This document shows positions 18,931 through 27,134 of a stretch of DNA of 41,953 nt, piece after piece. The stretch's first letter is position 1; each line of letters begins with the position of its first letter. The notes below the pieces were generated by a model, which did no database searches, was not told the origin of the DNA, and saw nothing but the letters and a program-made list of their open reading frames with translations. Source of the DNA: Anaerolineales bacterium (GTDB lineage Bacteria; Chloroflexota; Anaerolineae; Anaerolineales; Villigracilaceae); assembly GCA_011389535.1 (NCBI GenBank), contig JAABUE010000008.1, positions 1 to 41,953 on the forward strand, read 5' to 3'. A program made the translations under genes and the position numbers.

Positions 18931-18971
18931 CTGTCACACCTTTGTCACAGTCCTATCACAATGCCTGTCAC
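18931..18971 (+). promoter_or_regulatory. Pho-box-like array of four direct repeats, divergent promoter
   Basis: CTGTCAC, N4, TTGTCAC, N4, CTATCAC, N5, CTGTCAC, with unit starts 11, 11 and 12 nt apart, the same layout as upstream of cysA. Nine nt after the last unit a TATAGT -10 appears (18982-18987), with no -35, as in PhoB-dependent promoters. It would drive the binding-protein remnant at 18993 and possibly the PstS-like gene after it. Confidence 0.82.
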
Positions 18972-18981
18972 GATGCTTCGA

Positions 18982-18987
18982 TATAGT
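18982..18987 (+). promoter_or_regulatory. -10 element, apparently leaderless
   Basis: TATAGT ends only 5 nt before the ATG at 18993. Transcription would start at or next to the start codon, giving a leaderless message. Confidence 0.5.
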
Positions 18988-18992
18988 AAGGT

Positions 18993-19418
18993 ATGGTTAG
19001 AAGATTTATTCGTCCAAACACACATCTTACCTTTGCCCAATGGATGGGTAGCTATCGTTGGGTAATTTGGGCTGCAGGAATTCTGGCAGTGATTTTTGCA
19101 CTGTATTATGGTATTCAAGCACTTTTTCTTCGTGATCGTATCCCAGTCCGATTGGTTGTATATGCCTCCAGCGTGTAAGAAGAAGTTCTTTCATAGGGCA
19201 TTTTTCCTGCTTTTGAAGAAATCTGGGAAGCAAACACCGGTCGCGACTTAATCATCGAGGGCATCTTGGGACCATCCGAAGTCCTGACCAGGCAGATCAA
19301 TACTGGCGCACCAGCAGATATTGCCATGTTCAGCAATGCCCATTCGGTGACCACGCTCAGATTCGGAAAACTTGTGGATCGAGATACCCAGCCCTGCATA
19401 TCTTTATTGGTATTTTGA
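18993..19418 (+). pseudogene. Disrupted membrane-anchored ABC substrate-binding protein
   Basis: One frame runs from an ATG through a membrane span (WVIWAAGILAVIFALYYGI) into RLVVYASSV, then TAA, EEVLS, then TAG, and continues GIFPAFEEIWEANTGRDLI, GILGPSEVLTRQINTGAPAD, IAMFSNAHSVTTL, ending at TGA (19416-19418). This is recognisable as a sulfate/molybdate-type periplasmic binding domain. The two in-frame stops (19176-19178 and 19194-19196), within 21 nt, and the loss of the C-terminal half indicate decay. The ORF track shows only the first 61 codons. Its Pho-like promoter is still intact. Confidence 0.75.
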
Positions 19419-19488
19419 AGAGTTCCTTGCGAAAAGTGTAATTTAGCGTTGCGATAGGCTTTTCATTCCGTAGAAATGGAGTCGTAAG

Positions 19489-20445
19489 ATGCAAAAATCA
19501 TATCGCTTGCTCGTTGTGGGATTAATGCTTACCCTGATATTTAGCGCTTGTGGCCCGGCCGATGCTTCTGAAATAGGAGGAGCGTTGAAGGGGAACATAT
19601 CCATCTCCGGAGCTTTTGCCCTCTACCCTCTCGTGACACGTTGGGCGGAAGAGTTCCAGCGCATCAACCCAGGAGTAAGTTTTAATATTTCTACTGGTGG
19701 AGCAGGCAAGGGCATGCAAGATGTTCTCGCCAGTAAAGTCGAAATCGGCATGATTTCTCGAGAGATTTCTGCTGTAGAAGAATCTCAGGGCGTATTTCAA
19801 TTGCCAGTTGCCAGGGATGCGGTGTTTGCGCTGATCAATGTAGAGAACCCGGTGCTGAATGAGTTGCTGGCTCAAGGTCTAACTCAAGAAACGCTGACCA
19901 AAATCTTCATTACTGGTCAGATTACAACCTGGGGAGAGGCGGTCAGGAATCCAGCCATCAGCGATGAAATACATGTTTACACGCGCTCAGATATCTGCGG
20001 CGCAGCTGTAACTTGGAGCGCCTTCCTCGGTGGAGAGCAGGAAGACTTACTCGGTGATGGCAAATTCGGTGATCCAGGCATAATGCAAGCCCTGCAGAGA
20101 GATCCGTTGGGCATCGGTTACAACAACCTGATCTATGCCTATGGACTGGGTGACGTTGCTCCACAGGGGACAACGATTTTGCCCCTTGATTTGAACGCAA
20201 ACAGAGAAGCAGACCTGGAAGAAATCCTGGATACCCGCGCAAAGGCAGCCAACGCGGTCGCATCCGGACTTTATCCTGCTCCTCCATCCCGTGAGTTGTA
20301 CCTGGTGACAAACGGAAAACCGGAAGGCATTGTGCAGGACTTTTTGAGATGGGTTCTGACTGATGGGCAAGCCTTTGTGGAGCGCTCCGGATACATACGA
20401 CTGACTGATGAACAATTGGGTATTTTCTTGGAGAAAAATTGGTAA
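19489..20445 (+). CDS. PstS-like phosphate-type ABC substrate-binding lipoprotein
   Basis: 318 aa. The signal peptide ends in a lipobox (IFSACG). The mature protein opens GNISISGAFALYPLVTRWAEEF and contains STGGAGKGMQDVLASKVEIGMISREI, the anion-binding fold of the PstS family, plus IHVYTRSDICGAAVTW and GIGYNNLIYAYG. It probably binds phosphate or a similar oxyanion outside the membrane. No permease or ATPase lies next to it, so it may be an orphan binding protein or a sensor partner for the nearby two-component system. TGGAG lies 7 nt before the ATG. Confidence 0.85.
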   Translation: MQKSYRLLVVGLMLTLIFSACGPADASEIGGALKGNISISGAFALYPLVTRWAEEFQRINPGVSFNISTGGAGKGMQDVLASKVEIGMISREISAVEESQGVFQLPVARDAVFALINVENPVLNELLAQGLTQETLTKIFITGQITTWGEAVRNPAISDEIHVYTRSDICGAAVTWSAFLGGEQEDLLGDGKFGDPGIMQALQRDPLGIGYNNLIYAYGLGDVAPQGTTILPLDLNANREADLEEILDTRAKAANAVASGLYPAPPSRELYLVTNGKPEGIVQDFLRWVLTDGQAFVERSGYIRLTDEQLGIFLEKNW

Positions 20446-20482
20446 AGTGAAAATTTCTGTTTGCTACTCAAAACCATCAAAC

Positions 20483-20615
20483 AAATTTCAGTAAATCACG
20501 AATTTGCCGTAGTAACGAATTTAGTCGTTTCAATGCCGGTCAAAACGCAGGTTTTCCGGTCGCAAAAGAGCGACTGAAGTCGCCACTACGATTGAATCTG
20601 TGATTTACTGAATTT
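20483..20615. repeat. Palindromic MITE-like element
   Basis: AAATTTCAGTAAATCAC (20483-20499) and GTGATTTACTGAATTT (20600-20615) are terminal inverted repeats differing by one inserted T. CGTAGT/ACTACG pair further in, and the centre holds two related words, CGAATTTAGTCG and CGACTGAAGTCG. It has no coding capacity and fills most of the gap before the hydrogenlyase promoter. Likely a non-autonomous dispersed repeat. Confidence 0.7.
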
Positions 20616-20683
20616 AGGCTCTTTAGGAATCTCTGTGGTAGATACCCAAATTTGTAAAAAGAGTAAGGTAACAAAATACATAA

Positions 20684-20712
20684 TTGACTTTAGATTCTTT
20701 ATGTTTTACAAT
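20684..20712 (+). promoter_or_regulatory. Sigma-70-type promoter of the formate hydrogenlyase operon
   Basis: TTGACT (20684-20689), a 17-nt spacer and TACAAT (20707-20712) form a near-consensus housekeeping promoter. Transcription would start near 20719, leaving about 115 nt of leader before the ATG at 20834. Confidence 0.75.
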
Positions 20713-20721
20713 AACTATGTA

Positions 20722-20739
20722 ATGTGATATTTGTCACAA
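20722..20739 (+). promoter_or_regulatory. Rex/CRP-family-like operator palindrome
   Basis: ATGTGATATTTGTCACAA matches TTGTGA-N6-TCACAA except at the first base, and contains an exact TGTGA-N6-TCACA. It is centred about 12 nt downstream of the predicted start site, a position suited to repression. Rex, the NADH/NAD+-sensing repressor of anaerobic metabolism, fits the function of the operon; a CRP/FNR-family protein is the alternative. Confidence 0.6.
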
Positions 20740-20833
20740 AATCGTCTGTGTACACGCCAAAGGACGGTCTTGGGAGCATCTTGGAGCGCCATCTCAGTTT
20801 AGTGGGCGTTTTTTGTGTCCACAAGGAGGGCCT

Positions 20834-22906
20834 ATGCAAAGAGCTTCCATTGCAAGTGTGTGCCCGTATTGCGGTGTCGGGTGTGGGTTGTATATCAACA
20901 CCAAAGCGGGCAAGATCACCGACCTGGACTACATGACTGAGCATCCCGTTAATGAGGGGGCTTTATGCTCGAAGGGAAATGCCAGCCTGGATATCGTCTA
21001 TCACCATGACAGATTGCTGTACCCCATGCAACGGGTGGACGGCCGCCTCGAACGCGTTTCCTGGACCGAAGCGCTCACGACTGTTGCAGCGAACATCCAC
21101 CGTATCCAGGCCGAATCCGGACCGGATGCGGTGGGCTTTCTGGCCTCGGCCAAGGCGACCAACGAGGAGAATTATCTCTTCCAGAAACTTGCGCGCATGC
21201 TGGGGACCAACAACATCGACCATTGCGCCCGTCTCTGACACAGCCCCACAGTGGCCGGTCTGGCCGCTACCCTGGGCTCGGGCGCGATGACCAACCCCAT
21301 CGTTGACCTGGCAAACGCCGACTGCATCTTTGCGATCGGCTCCAATTTCGCTGAGAACCACCCGATCATATCCCGCTGGGTGCTGGATGCGAAACAGTGC
21401 GGCGCGACCCTGATCGTGGCCGACCCGCGCTTCACATCTACAGCCTGGTCTGCGGACCTATTCCTGCCGCTCCTGCCCGGCACCGATACCTCGCTGATCA
21501 ATGCGATGATGAACGTGATCATCGAAGAAGGGCTGTGGAACGAAGAATTCGTCCGCGAGAAGGTTGAAGGCTTTGATGAGTTGCGCGACCTGGTATCACA
21601 GTACCCGCCAGCTCGCGCAGCAATGATCACCGGCGTCCCGGCGGAAGACATTATCAAAGCGGCGCGGGCGTACGCCACATCTGAAGCCTCGTCTATTGTG
21701 TATTGCATGGGCGTTACCCAGCATATCTGCGGCACGGAAACGGTCAAGAACCTGGCCAACCTCGCCATGCTGACCGGCCAGATCGGGCGGCCTGGTACGG
21801 GAGTCAATCCTTTACGGGGGCAAGATAATGTCCAGGGCGCTTGTGACATGGGCGCGTTGCCCAACGTTTTCCCCGGGTACCAGCCAGTGACCGACGAAGC
21901 CAACCGCGAAAAGTTCGCCAGGGCCTATGACATGGAACCCGAGGATATATCACCCACTCCCGGCTTGACGCTGGTCGAAATGACGCGCGCCATCGATGAA
22001 GGCAAACTGCGCGGCATGGTCATTCTGGGTGAGAATCCGCTGGTGGGCGACCCGAACGCCGCGCATGTAGCCGAAGCGTTCAAGAAACTGAAATTCCTGG
22101 CTGTCATCGAGATCTTCCCCTCCGAGACAACCGAGCTGGCGCACGTGATCCTGCCGGCGGCGTCCTTTGCCGAGAAACGCGGCACCAAGACCGCAACCGA
22201 CCGCCGCGTGCAGTGGCTGGAACGCGCCGTCGAGCCGGTCGGTGAGGCCATGGCTGACTGGAAGATCATCTGCCGGTTAGCATCCCGAATGGGTTTCGAG
22301 AAGCAGTTTACCTACCCGCATGAGGAAGCCATTTTCTACGAGATCCGCGCGATGACCCCCAGCTACGCTGGTCTCAGCCCGGAGCGGTTGCAGAACATCC
22401 CCGGCGGCATCCCCTGGCCGTGCCTGGCAGCGAACGATCCCGGCACGCCGATCTTATACACTCAGTCCTTCAACCGACCCGGTGGAATGGGCAAGATGGC
22501 GCCGGTCGAATATATCCCACCCGCCGAAGTCACCTCAGACGAATATCCGCTGGTGTTGACCAGCGGGCGGGTTACCCTGCATTACAACGCCGGAGCAATG
22601 ACGCGCCGCACCCGTTCGTTACAAGAGCGCGAGCCGGAACTATTTGTGCAGGTCAACCCGCAGACGGCCGAATCGTACGGGGTGCGGGAGCAGGCCGAGG
22701 CATTGGTCACGACGCGCAGGGGAGAAGCCAAAGCGAGGGTGCGCGTGACCCGTCGCATCCCACCCGGGGTGCTGTTCATGCCCTTCCATTTCCCCGACAT
22801 GAATCTCCTGACCAACGACGCGCTCGACCCGACCGCAAAGATCCCCGAATACAAGGTGGCCGCCTGTCGCATCCGGCCCGCCGAGGAAGGAGACGGCCAT
22901 GTCTAA
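20834..22906 (+). CDS. fdhF: Selenocysteine-containing formate dehydrogenase (FdhF type), UGA read through
   Basis: 690 aa if TGA 21236-21238 is read as selenocysteine (residue 135). The ORF track splits it at that codon, but both halves share one frame. The N-terminus binds a [4Fe-4S] cluster (CPYCGVGCGLYI), the Mo/W-bis-pterin domains follow, and the C-terminal pterin-binding domain contains YPLVLTSGRVTLHYN. The context NNIDHCARL-U-HSPTVAGL is the catalytic site of formate dehydrogenase H. It oxidises formate to CO2 and feeds electrons to the ferredoxin-like subunit encoded next. I chose the ATG at 20834 because AAGGAGGG lies 5 nt upstream and the protein then starts just before the cluster motif; the ATG at 20813 lacks such a site. 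Confidence 0.93.
21236..21268 (+). promoter_or_regulatory. Selenocysteine UGA and SECIS element in fdhF
   Basis: After UGA and 11 nt, AGUGGCC pairs with GGCCGCU (7 bp, one wobble) around the loop GGUCU. Distance, stem and loop match the E. coli fdhF SECIS, whose loop also contains GGUCU. SelB would bind here. Confidence 0.9.
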
Positions 22907-23420
22907 AGTCTTTTATCTCGACGTGACGCGCTGCACCAGCTGCCGCTCGTGTGAAGTGGCTTGCGAGCGCGAGCATCACGGCCGGCCGAATATCTTCGTC
23001 CAGGTGATCGATGAAAGTTATGCCGTGCCGATCAACTGTCGTCACTGCGAGGAAACCCCCTGCATCGAGGTTTGCCCCACGCAGGCCATCCATCGTGAAA
23101 CGCCCGATATCGTCTCGATCGCATCGATGAAGTGCATCGGTTGCCAATTGTGCACGCTGGCCTGCCCGTTTGGCGCTATCTGGTTCGATAAATTGAACAA
23201 GGTAGCGCGTAAGTGCGACCGCTGCCTGGACCGGTTAGAGCGCGGCGAGGAACCGGCTTGCGTAACCACCTGCTCGGCGCGAGCGTTGGCCTACGGGGAG
23301 ATGCACGAGATGATGGAACTGGCCGAAAGACGCGGCGAACACGCCATCTTCCATCGCTCCAGCGGCACTTTCGGCACGCTGGTGACCATCCCGCGCAAGT
23401 GGAACGGAAAAGGAGAGTGA
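22899..23420 (+). CDS. hycB: HycB-like four-cluster ferredoxin subunit
   Basis: 173 aa with the cysteine pattern of four [4Fe-4S] clusters: CTSCRSCEVAC, CRHCEETPCIEVC, CIGCQLCTLAC and CDRCLDRLERG...CVTTC. It relays electrons from the formate dehydrogenase to the hydrogenase small-subunit side. It overlaps the fdhF 3' end by 8 nt and is followed directly by the large-subunit gene, so the stoichiometric complex is made from one message. Confidence 0.9.
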   Translation: MSKVFYLDVTRCTSCRSCEVACEREHHGRPNIFVQVIDESYAVPINCRHCEETPCIEVCPTQAIHRETPDIVSIASMKCIGCQLCTLACPFGAIWFDKLNKVARKCDRCLDRLERGEEPACVTTCSARALAYGEMHEMMELAERRGEHAIFHRSSGTFGTLVTIPRKWNGKGE

Positions 23421-23421
23421 C

Positions 23422-25203
23422 ATGCTGATAGACGCCAAGACAACCATCTCTCAAGACTTGCAGGAGCGCTTGCGGACCCCTTACATGCGGATCGACGAAA
23501 TCCGCGAGGACATGGTCATCGCCAGCGCTTCATCCCACGACCTGGTGTCTGCTGTTCGTTTTATCCACGATATGCTCGGCGGACGGTTCATCACCTCCGC
23601 CGGATCGGACACGCGTTCATTAACCGGTATGTATCAGGTGACACAGTTATTCGCCCTGGACACCGACAAAGCCTTCCTTGTGCTGAACGTGGAAATCGAT
23701 CCGGCGCAGGCCAGCATTCCCTCGGTTACAGACATCATCCCGGGTGCGGGCTGGGCCGAGCGAGAAGTGTATGACATGATCGGCGTGGAACCCATTGGAC
23801 ATCCCGACTCGCGCCGTCTGGTGCTGCCCGACGACTGGCCGGATAACGTCCACCCGCTGCGTAAGGATTTCAAGTTTGACGAACGTCCGCCTGCCGCGCC
23901 GGAGAACAAGGTGCGTATCAAGATCCCGCCCAAGGATTCCAGTGTTCTGCCGATCGGCCCGTTCTTCCCTACGCTGGAGGAGCCGGTCTTCATCAACCTG
24001 TTCGTGCATGGCGAAGAGATTGTCGGCATGGACTACCGCGGCTTCTACGGGCATCGCGGTGTGGAGAAACTGGCCGACGCCGAGTTGACCTACCAGCAGG
24101 TACCGTACATCGCAGAGCGTATCTGCGGCATATGAGGGTGCGTTCACAGTACGTGTTACTGTCAAGCGATTGAAAAAGCCGCAGGGATCGAAGTCCCCCG
24201 CCGCGCCCGTTATATCCGCACCATCCTGCTCGAGCTGGAACGCATCCACAGTCATCTCTTGTGGGTCGGGCTGGCCTGTCACTTCATCGGGTTCGACACG
24301 CTCTTCATGCAGTCCTGGCGCATCCGCGAACCGGTCATGTGGCTGACCGAATATTTGACCGGCAACCGCAAAACCTACGGTATGAACAAGGTCGGTGGCG
24401 TGGCCCGTGACCTGCCATCTGACTATGAGGAACGCATCCTGCCTGTAATAGGCACGATCGAAACGGAAACCCTGGGTGTCGTGGATGCTATTTTAGGGGA
24501 CTCGTCCCTGCAGGCGCGCCTGGCCGGGACGGGCATCATCACTCCCGAAGATGCGCGCGCCTTCTGTGTGCTGGGTCCTACTGCGCGCGGGTCCGGCGTG
24601 GATATCGATGCCCGCCGCGACCATCCTTTTGCCGCCTATGACGAGGTGGAATTCGAAGTCTGCGTGGAGCAGGGCTGCGACATCTGGGCCCGCACTCTGG
24701 TGCGCATCCGCGAGACGATCGAATCGATCAAGATTTTGCGCCAGCTCCTGGATAAAATGCCCGACGGACCGGTGATGGCCGAGTTCGACGAAATCCCGCC
24801 CTACCGGGTGGGTATCAGCTCGGTGGAAGCGCCGCGCGGCGAAGTCCATCACTACGCCATGACCGGCCCGGACAACCGTCCGTACCGCTGGCGGGTGCGC
24901 GCCCCATCCTACAACAACCTGCAAGTTATCCCGTCCATGCTGCGCGGCCAGCGGATCGCCGATGCGCCCATCAGCGTGGGCAGCCTCGACCCGTGCTTTT
25001 CGTGCACCGAGCGGATGGCCGTGATCGATCAAGATAGCGGCGCGGTCAAGGTTTATAAGCAGGAAGAATTATTGGAAATGTTCAATAGAGATGTCATTGC
25101 GAGGGAGCGTAGCGACCGAAGCAATCTCCTCGACCAAGGAGATTGCTTCGTCGGCCTCCGGCCTCCTCGCAATGACAGCCGGCGAGGAGGGGATGATGTT
25201 TAA
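23422..25203 (+). CDS. hycE: HycE-like [NiFe] hydrogenase large subunit with predicted selenocysteine in the L1 motif
   Basis: 593 aa if TGA 24133-24135 is read through; the ORF track shows two in-frame pieces. Residues about 1-180 are the NuoC-like 30-kDa domain and the rest is the NuoD-like nickel subunit, the HycE layout (E. coli HycE is 569 aa). The N-terminal metal motif reads ERICGI-UGA-GCVHSTC, where HycE has ERxCGICGxxHST, so UGA replaces the second L1 cysteine (C235, U238). The C-terminal motif LDPCFSCTERM (C525, C528) is normal. No other lesion occurs in the following 355 codons. Maturation should cleave after CTER. Residues about 557-585 are encoded by an inserted palindromic repeat and lie in the removed tail. 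The alternative is a nonsense mutation. AAAGGAGA precedes the ATG. Confidence 0.85.
24133..24162 (+). promoter_or_regulatory. Candidate selenocysteine UGA and SECIS-like hairpin in hycE
   Basis: Ten nt after the UGA, ACAGUA pairs perfectly with UACUGU around the 5-nt loop CGUGU, which keeps the G-U at loop positions 2-3 seen in bacterial SECIS loops. The loop starts 17 nt after the UGA, against 19 nt in the fdhF element of this operon. The stem is 6 bp, shorter and more A/U-rich than the fdhF one. Confidence 0.6.
25092..25177. repeat. 86-bp palindromic repeat inside the hycE 3' end
   Basis: Outer arms TGTCATTGCGAGG and CCTCGCAATGACA are perfect 13-bp complements. Inside, GAAGCAATCTCCT and AGGAGATTGCTTC are a second 13-bp pair. 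Repeats of the CATTGCGAGG...CCTCGCAATG type are dispersed in many bacterial genomes. Here it is translated in frame as part of the hydrogenase C-terminus and ends just before the ribosome site of hycF. Confidence 0.85.
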
Positions 25204-25732
25204 ACACACGATTTCCGAACTCAAAGAAGCCTTGGTCTGCCTGAAAGCCGGGCAGGTCACGCTGCCTTATCCCTTCGAGCCGAGCATTGTGGAGGATACC
25301 TTCCGCGGCCGACCGGTGCTGAACACGCGCAAGTGCATGTGCTGCGGCGCCTGCGCCAACGCCTGCCCGGCCCGCCTGATTACCCTCACCGATAGCGACG
25401 GCATCCGCGCCCTGCACTTCGAACTTGGGCGCTGCACCTACTGCGGCAACTGCCGGGATGCCTGCCCGCAGGAAGCTATAGAAATGTCCACGCAGTTCGA
25501 GACGGCCACGGCTAACCCGGATGATATCGTCATCCACGCCGAGTTTTACCTGCAGACCTGCCGGGAATGCGGGGCGGTGGTCGGCACGCAGCGCGAAGTG
25601 GATGTGGTACGCGAAAAATTGAGCAACAGCCCTGTCCGCACAAATTATGCTGATTACTTCGACCTGTGCATTACCTGCCGCCGTAAACAGGCCATCCATA
25701 CCCCGTCCCTGACGCTGGAGGTGGTGCCATGA
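25196..25732 (+). CDS. hycF: HycF/NuoI-like two-cluster ferredoxin subunit
   Basis: 178 aa from the ATG at 25196, preceded by GAGGAGGGG; an adjacent in-frame ATG lies at 25193. The track's start at 25091 translates the palindromic repeat and is not real. Two [4Fe-4S] motifs (CMCCGACANACP, CTYCGNCRDACP) match HycF/NuoI. Four further cysteines near the C-terminus (CREC, CITC) may hold another metal site. It bridges electrons between HycB and the small subunit. It overlaps the end of hycE by 8 nt. Confidence 0.88.
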   Translation: MFKHTISELKEALVCLKAGQVTLPYPFEPSIVEDTFRGRPVLNTRKCMCCGACANACPARLITLTDSDGIRALHFELGRCTYCGNCRDACPQEAIEMSTQFETATANPDDIVIHAEFYLQTCRECGAVVGTQREVDVVREKLSNSPVRTNYADYFDLCITCRRKQAIHTPSLTLEVVP

Positions 25733-26196
25733 ATGACAGGATGAACAAAGCGCTTGAATGGTGTTTCAAGAAATCCATCTGGGTTTATCACGTCAACGCG
25801 GGCGGGTGCAACGGCTGTGATATCGAAATCCTGGATGCGCTCACGCCGTATTACGATGTGGAACGCTTCGGCATCAAGCTGGTCCATACCCCCCGTCATG
25901 CGGACGCGCTGCTCGTGGCCGGTCCGGTCACCCGCCAGGTGCGGGAAAGGGTCTTGCGCATTTATGATGCTACGCCAGATCCCAAACTGGTCATCGGCGT
26001 GGGCTCTTGCGCCATGGGGGGCGGTATCTGGCATAATTCCTATGCTACGCTGGGCGGACTGGGCAACGTGCTGCCGGTCGCCATTTATATCCCTGGCTGC
26101 CCGCCCCGCCCGGAAGCGATTCTCTACGGCGTGGCGCAAGCGCTCGGGATTGTCCCGCAGCAGGTGAAGAAGCAGGAATACGTGGAGGTGATATGA
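25729..26196 (+). CDS. hycG: HycG/NuoB-like hydrogenase small subunit
   Basis: 155 aa. Cysteines for the proximal [4Fe-4S] cluster are visible in GGCNGCDIE, VGSCAMGGG and PGCPPRPEAI, as in group 4 hydrogenases and NuoB. It passes electrons to the nickel site of the HycE-like subunit. It overlaps hycF by 4 nt and hycD by 4 nt. Confidence 0.93.
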   Translation: MNDRMNKALEWCFKKSIWVYHVNAGGCNGCDIEILDALTPYYDVERFGIKLVHTPRHADALLVAGPVTRQVRERVLRIYDATPDPKLVIGVGSCAMGGGIWHNSYATLGGLGNVLPVAIYIPGCPPRPEAILYGVAQALGIVPQQVKKQEYVEVI

Positions 26197-27134
26197 ACCT
26201 TGCAGAGATTTCCCTTGCGGTTCTTTATACCCTGGTCTTCCCCGGCTTCCTGTTCACGGCGGCGGTGGGATTGTTGCTGACCTGGGTGGATCGCAAAGTA
26301 ACGGCCATTGTCCAAAGCCGCATGGGACCGCCCTGGTTCCAGCCTTTCGCTGACATTGGCAAACTGCTCTCCAAACGGATGATCGTTCCGAAAGGCGTAC
26401 GGACAGTGGGTTTTATCGGCGCGCCGCTACTCTCCATAATCGGTGCAACCTTGGCTTCCGTGATCGTCTTCCTGGCGCTGTTCAACCCGTCCGGCAGCTT
26501 CATGGGCGACCTGATCGTGCTGGTCTATCTTTCGACCATGCCCGCGATTGCGCTTATTATCGGCGGGGCATCCTCGCGTAGTCCGTTTGGCGCGATTGGC
26601 GCCAGCCGCGAGATGAGCATGGTGCTGGCCTACGAAGTCGGCTTTCTGCTGGCGATCGTGACTGTCATTATGCAGACCGGTTCGATCCGCTTTGCTGAAA
26701 TCCTGGCTTACCAGGCTCAGAACGGCGCGGTGCTGTGGAGTTTGTCCGGATTTGTTGCGGCAGCGGTCATGCTGCTGTGCATGCAGGCCAAGCTGGGCTT
26801 CCTGCCCTTCGACATCAGCGAAGCCGATACGGAGTTGATCGGCGGCCCACTGGCCGAATACTCCGGTGTGGGACTGGCGCTCTTCAAGCTCTCGCGGGCG
26901 ATGATGTTCTTCTTCCTGCCCGTCTTCATGGTGCTGATCTTTACCGGCGCGCCGCAACTTAGCCTGCTCTCGATCCTCGGCTTTCTGGTCAAATTTCTGA
27001 CCGTGCTGGTGCTGTTGATCCTGATCAAGATCACGCACGCCCGCCTGCGCCTTGACCAGGCCCTGCGCTTCTTCTGGATGAAAGTTGGCCTGGCGGGGCT
27101 GGTCGCTGTGGTGTTCGCCTTATTGGGGCTGTAG
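26193..27134 (+). CDS. hycD: HycD/NuoH-like membrane subunit
   Basis: 313 aa with about eight hydrophobic segments. NuoH/HycD signatures include RKVTAIVQSRMGPPWFQPFADIGKL, GASREMSMVLAYE, and LPFDISEADTELIGGPLAEYSG with its acidic cluster. It anchors the hydrogenase module to the membrane and is thought to begin the proton-coupling path. The stop codon lies inside the left arm of a perfect palindrome. Confidence 0.93.
   Translation: MNLAEISLAVLYTLVFPGFLFTAAVGLLLTWVDRKVTAIVQSRMGPPWFQPFADIGKLLSKRMIVPKGVRTVGFIGAPLLSIIGATLASVIVFLALFNPSGSFMGDLIVLVYLSTMPAIALIIGGASSRSPFGAIGASREMSMVLAYEVGFLLAIVTVIMQTGSIRFAEILAYQAQNGAVLWSLSGFVAAAVMLLCMQAKLGFLPFDISEADTELIGGPLAEYSGVGLALFKLSRAMMFFFLPVFMVLIFTGAPQLSLLSILGFLVKFLTVLVLLILIKITHARLRLDQALRFFWMKVGLAGLVAVVFALLGL

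Noticed and set aside
24133-24135. hycE UGA as a simple nonsense mutation or assembly error
   Set aside because: Not excluded, but the stop falls exactly on a conserved cysteine, the rest of the frame is intact, a SECIS-like hairpin follows, and Sec is used two genes upstream. Sec insertion is the better explanation.
25094-25699. 201-aa ORF on the minus strand opposite hycF
   Set aside because: Shadow of hycF; antisense reading of cysteine-rich codons with no domain.
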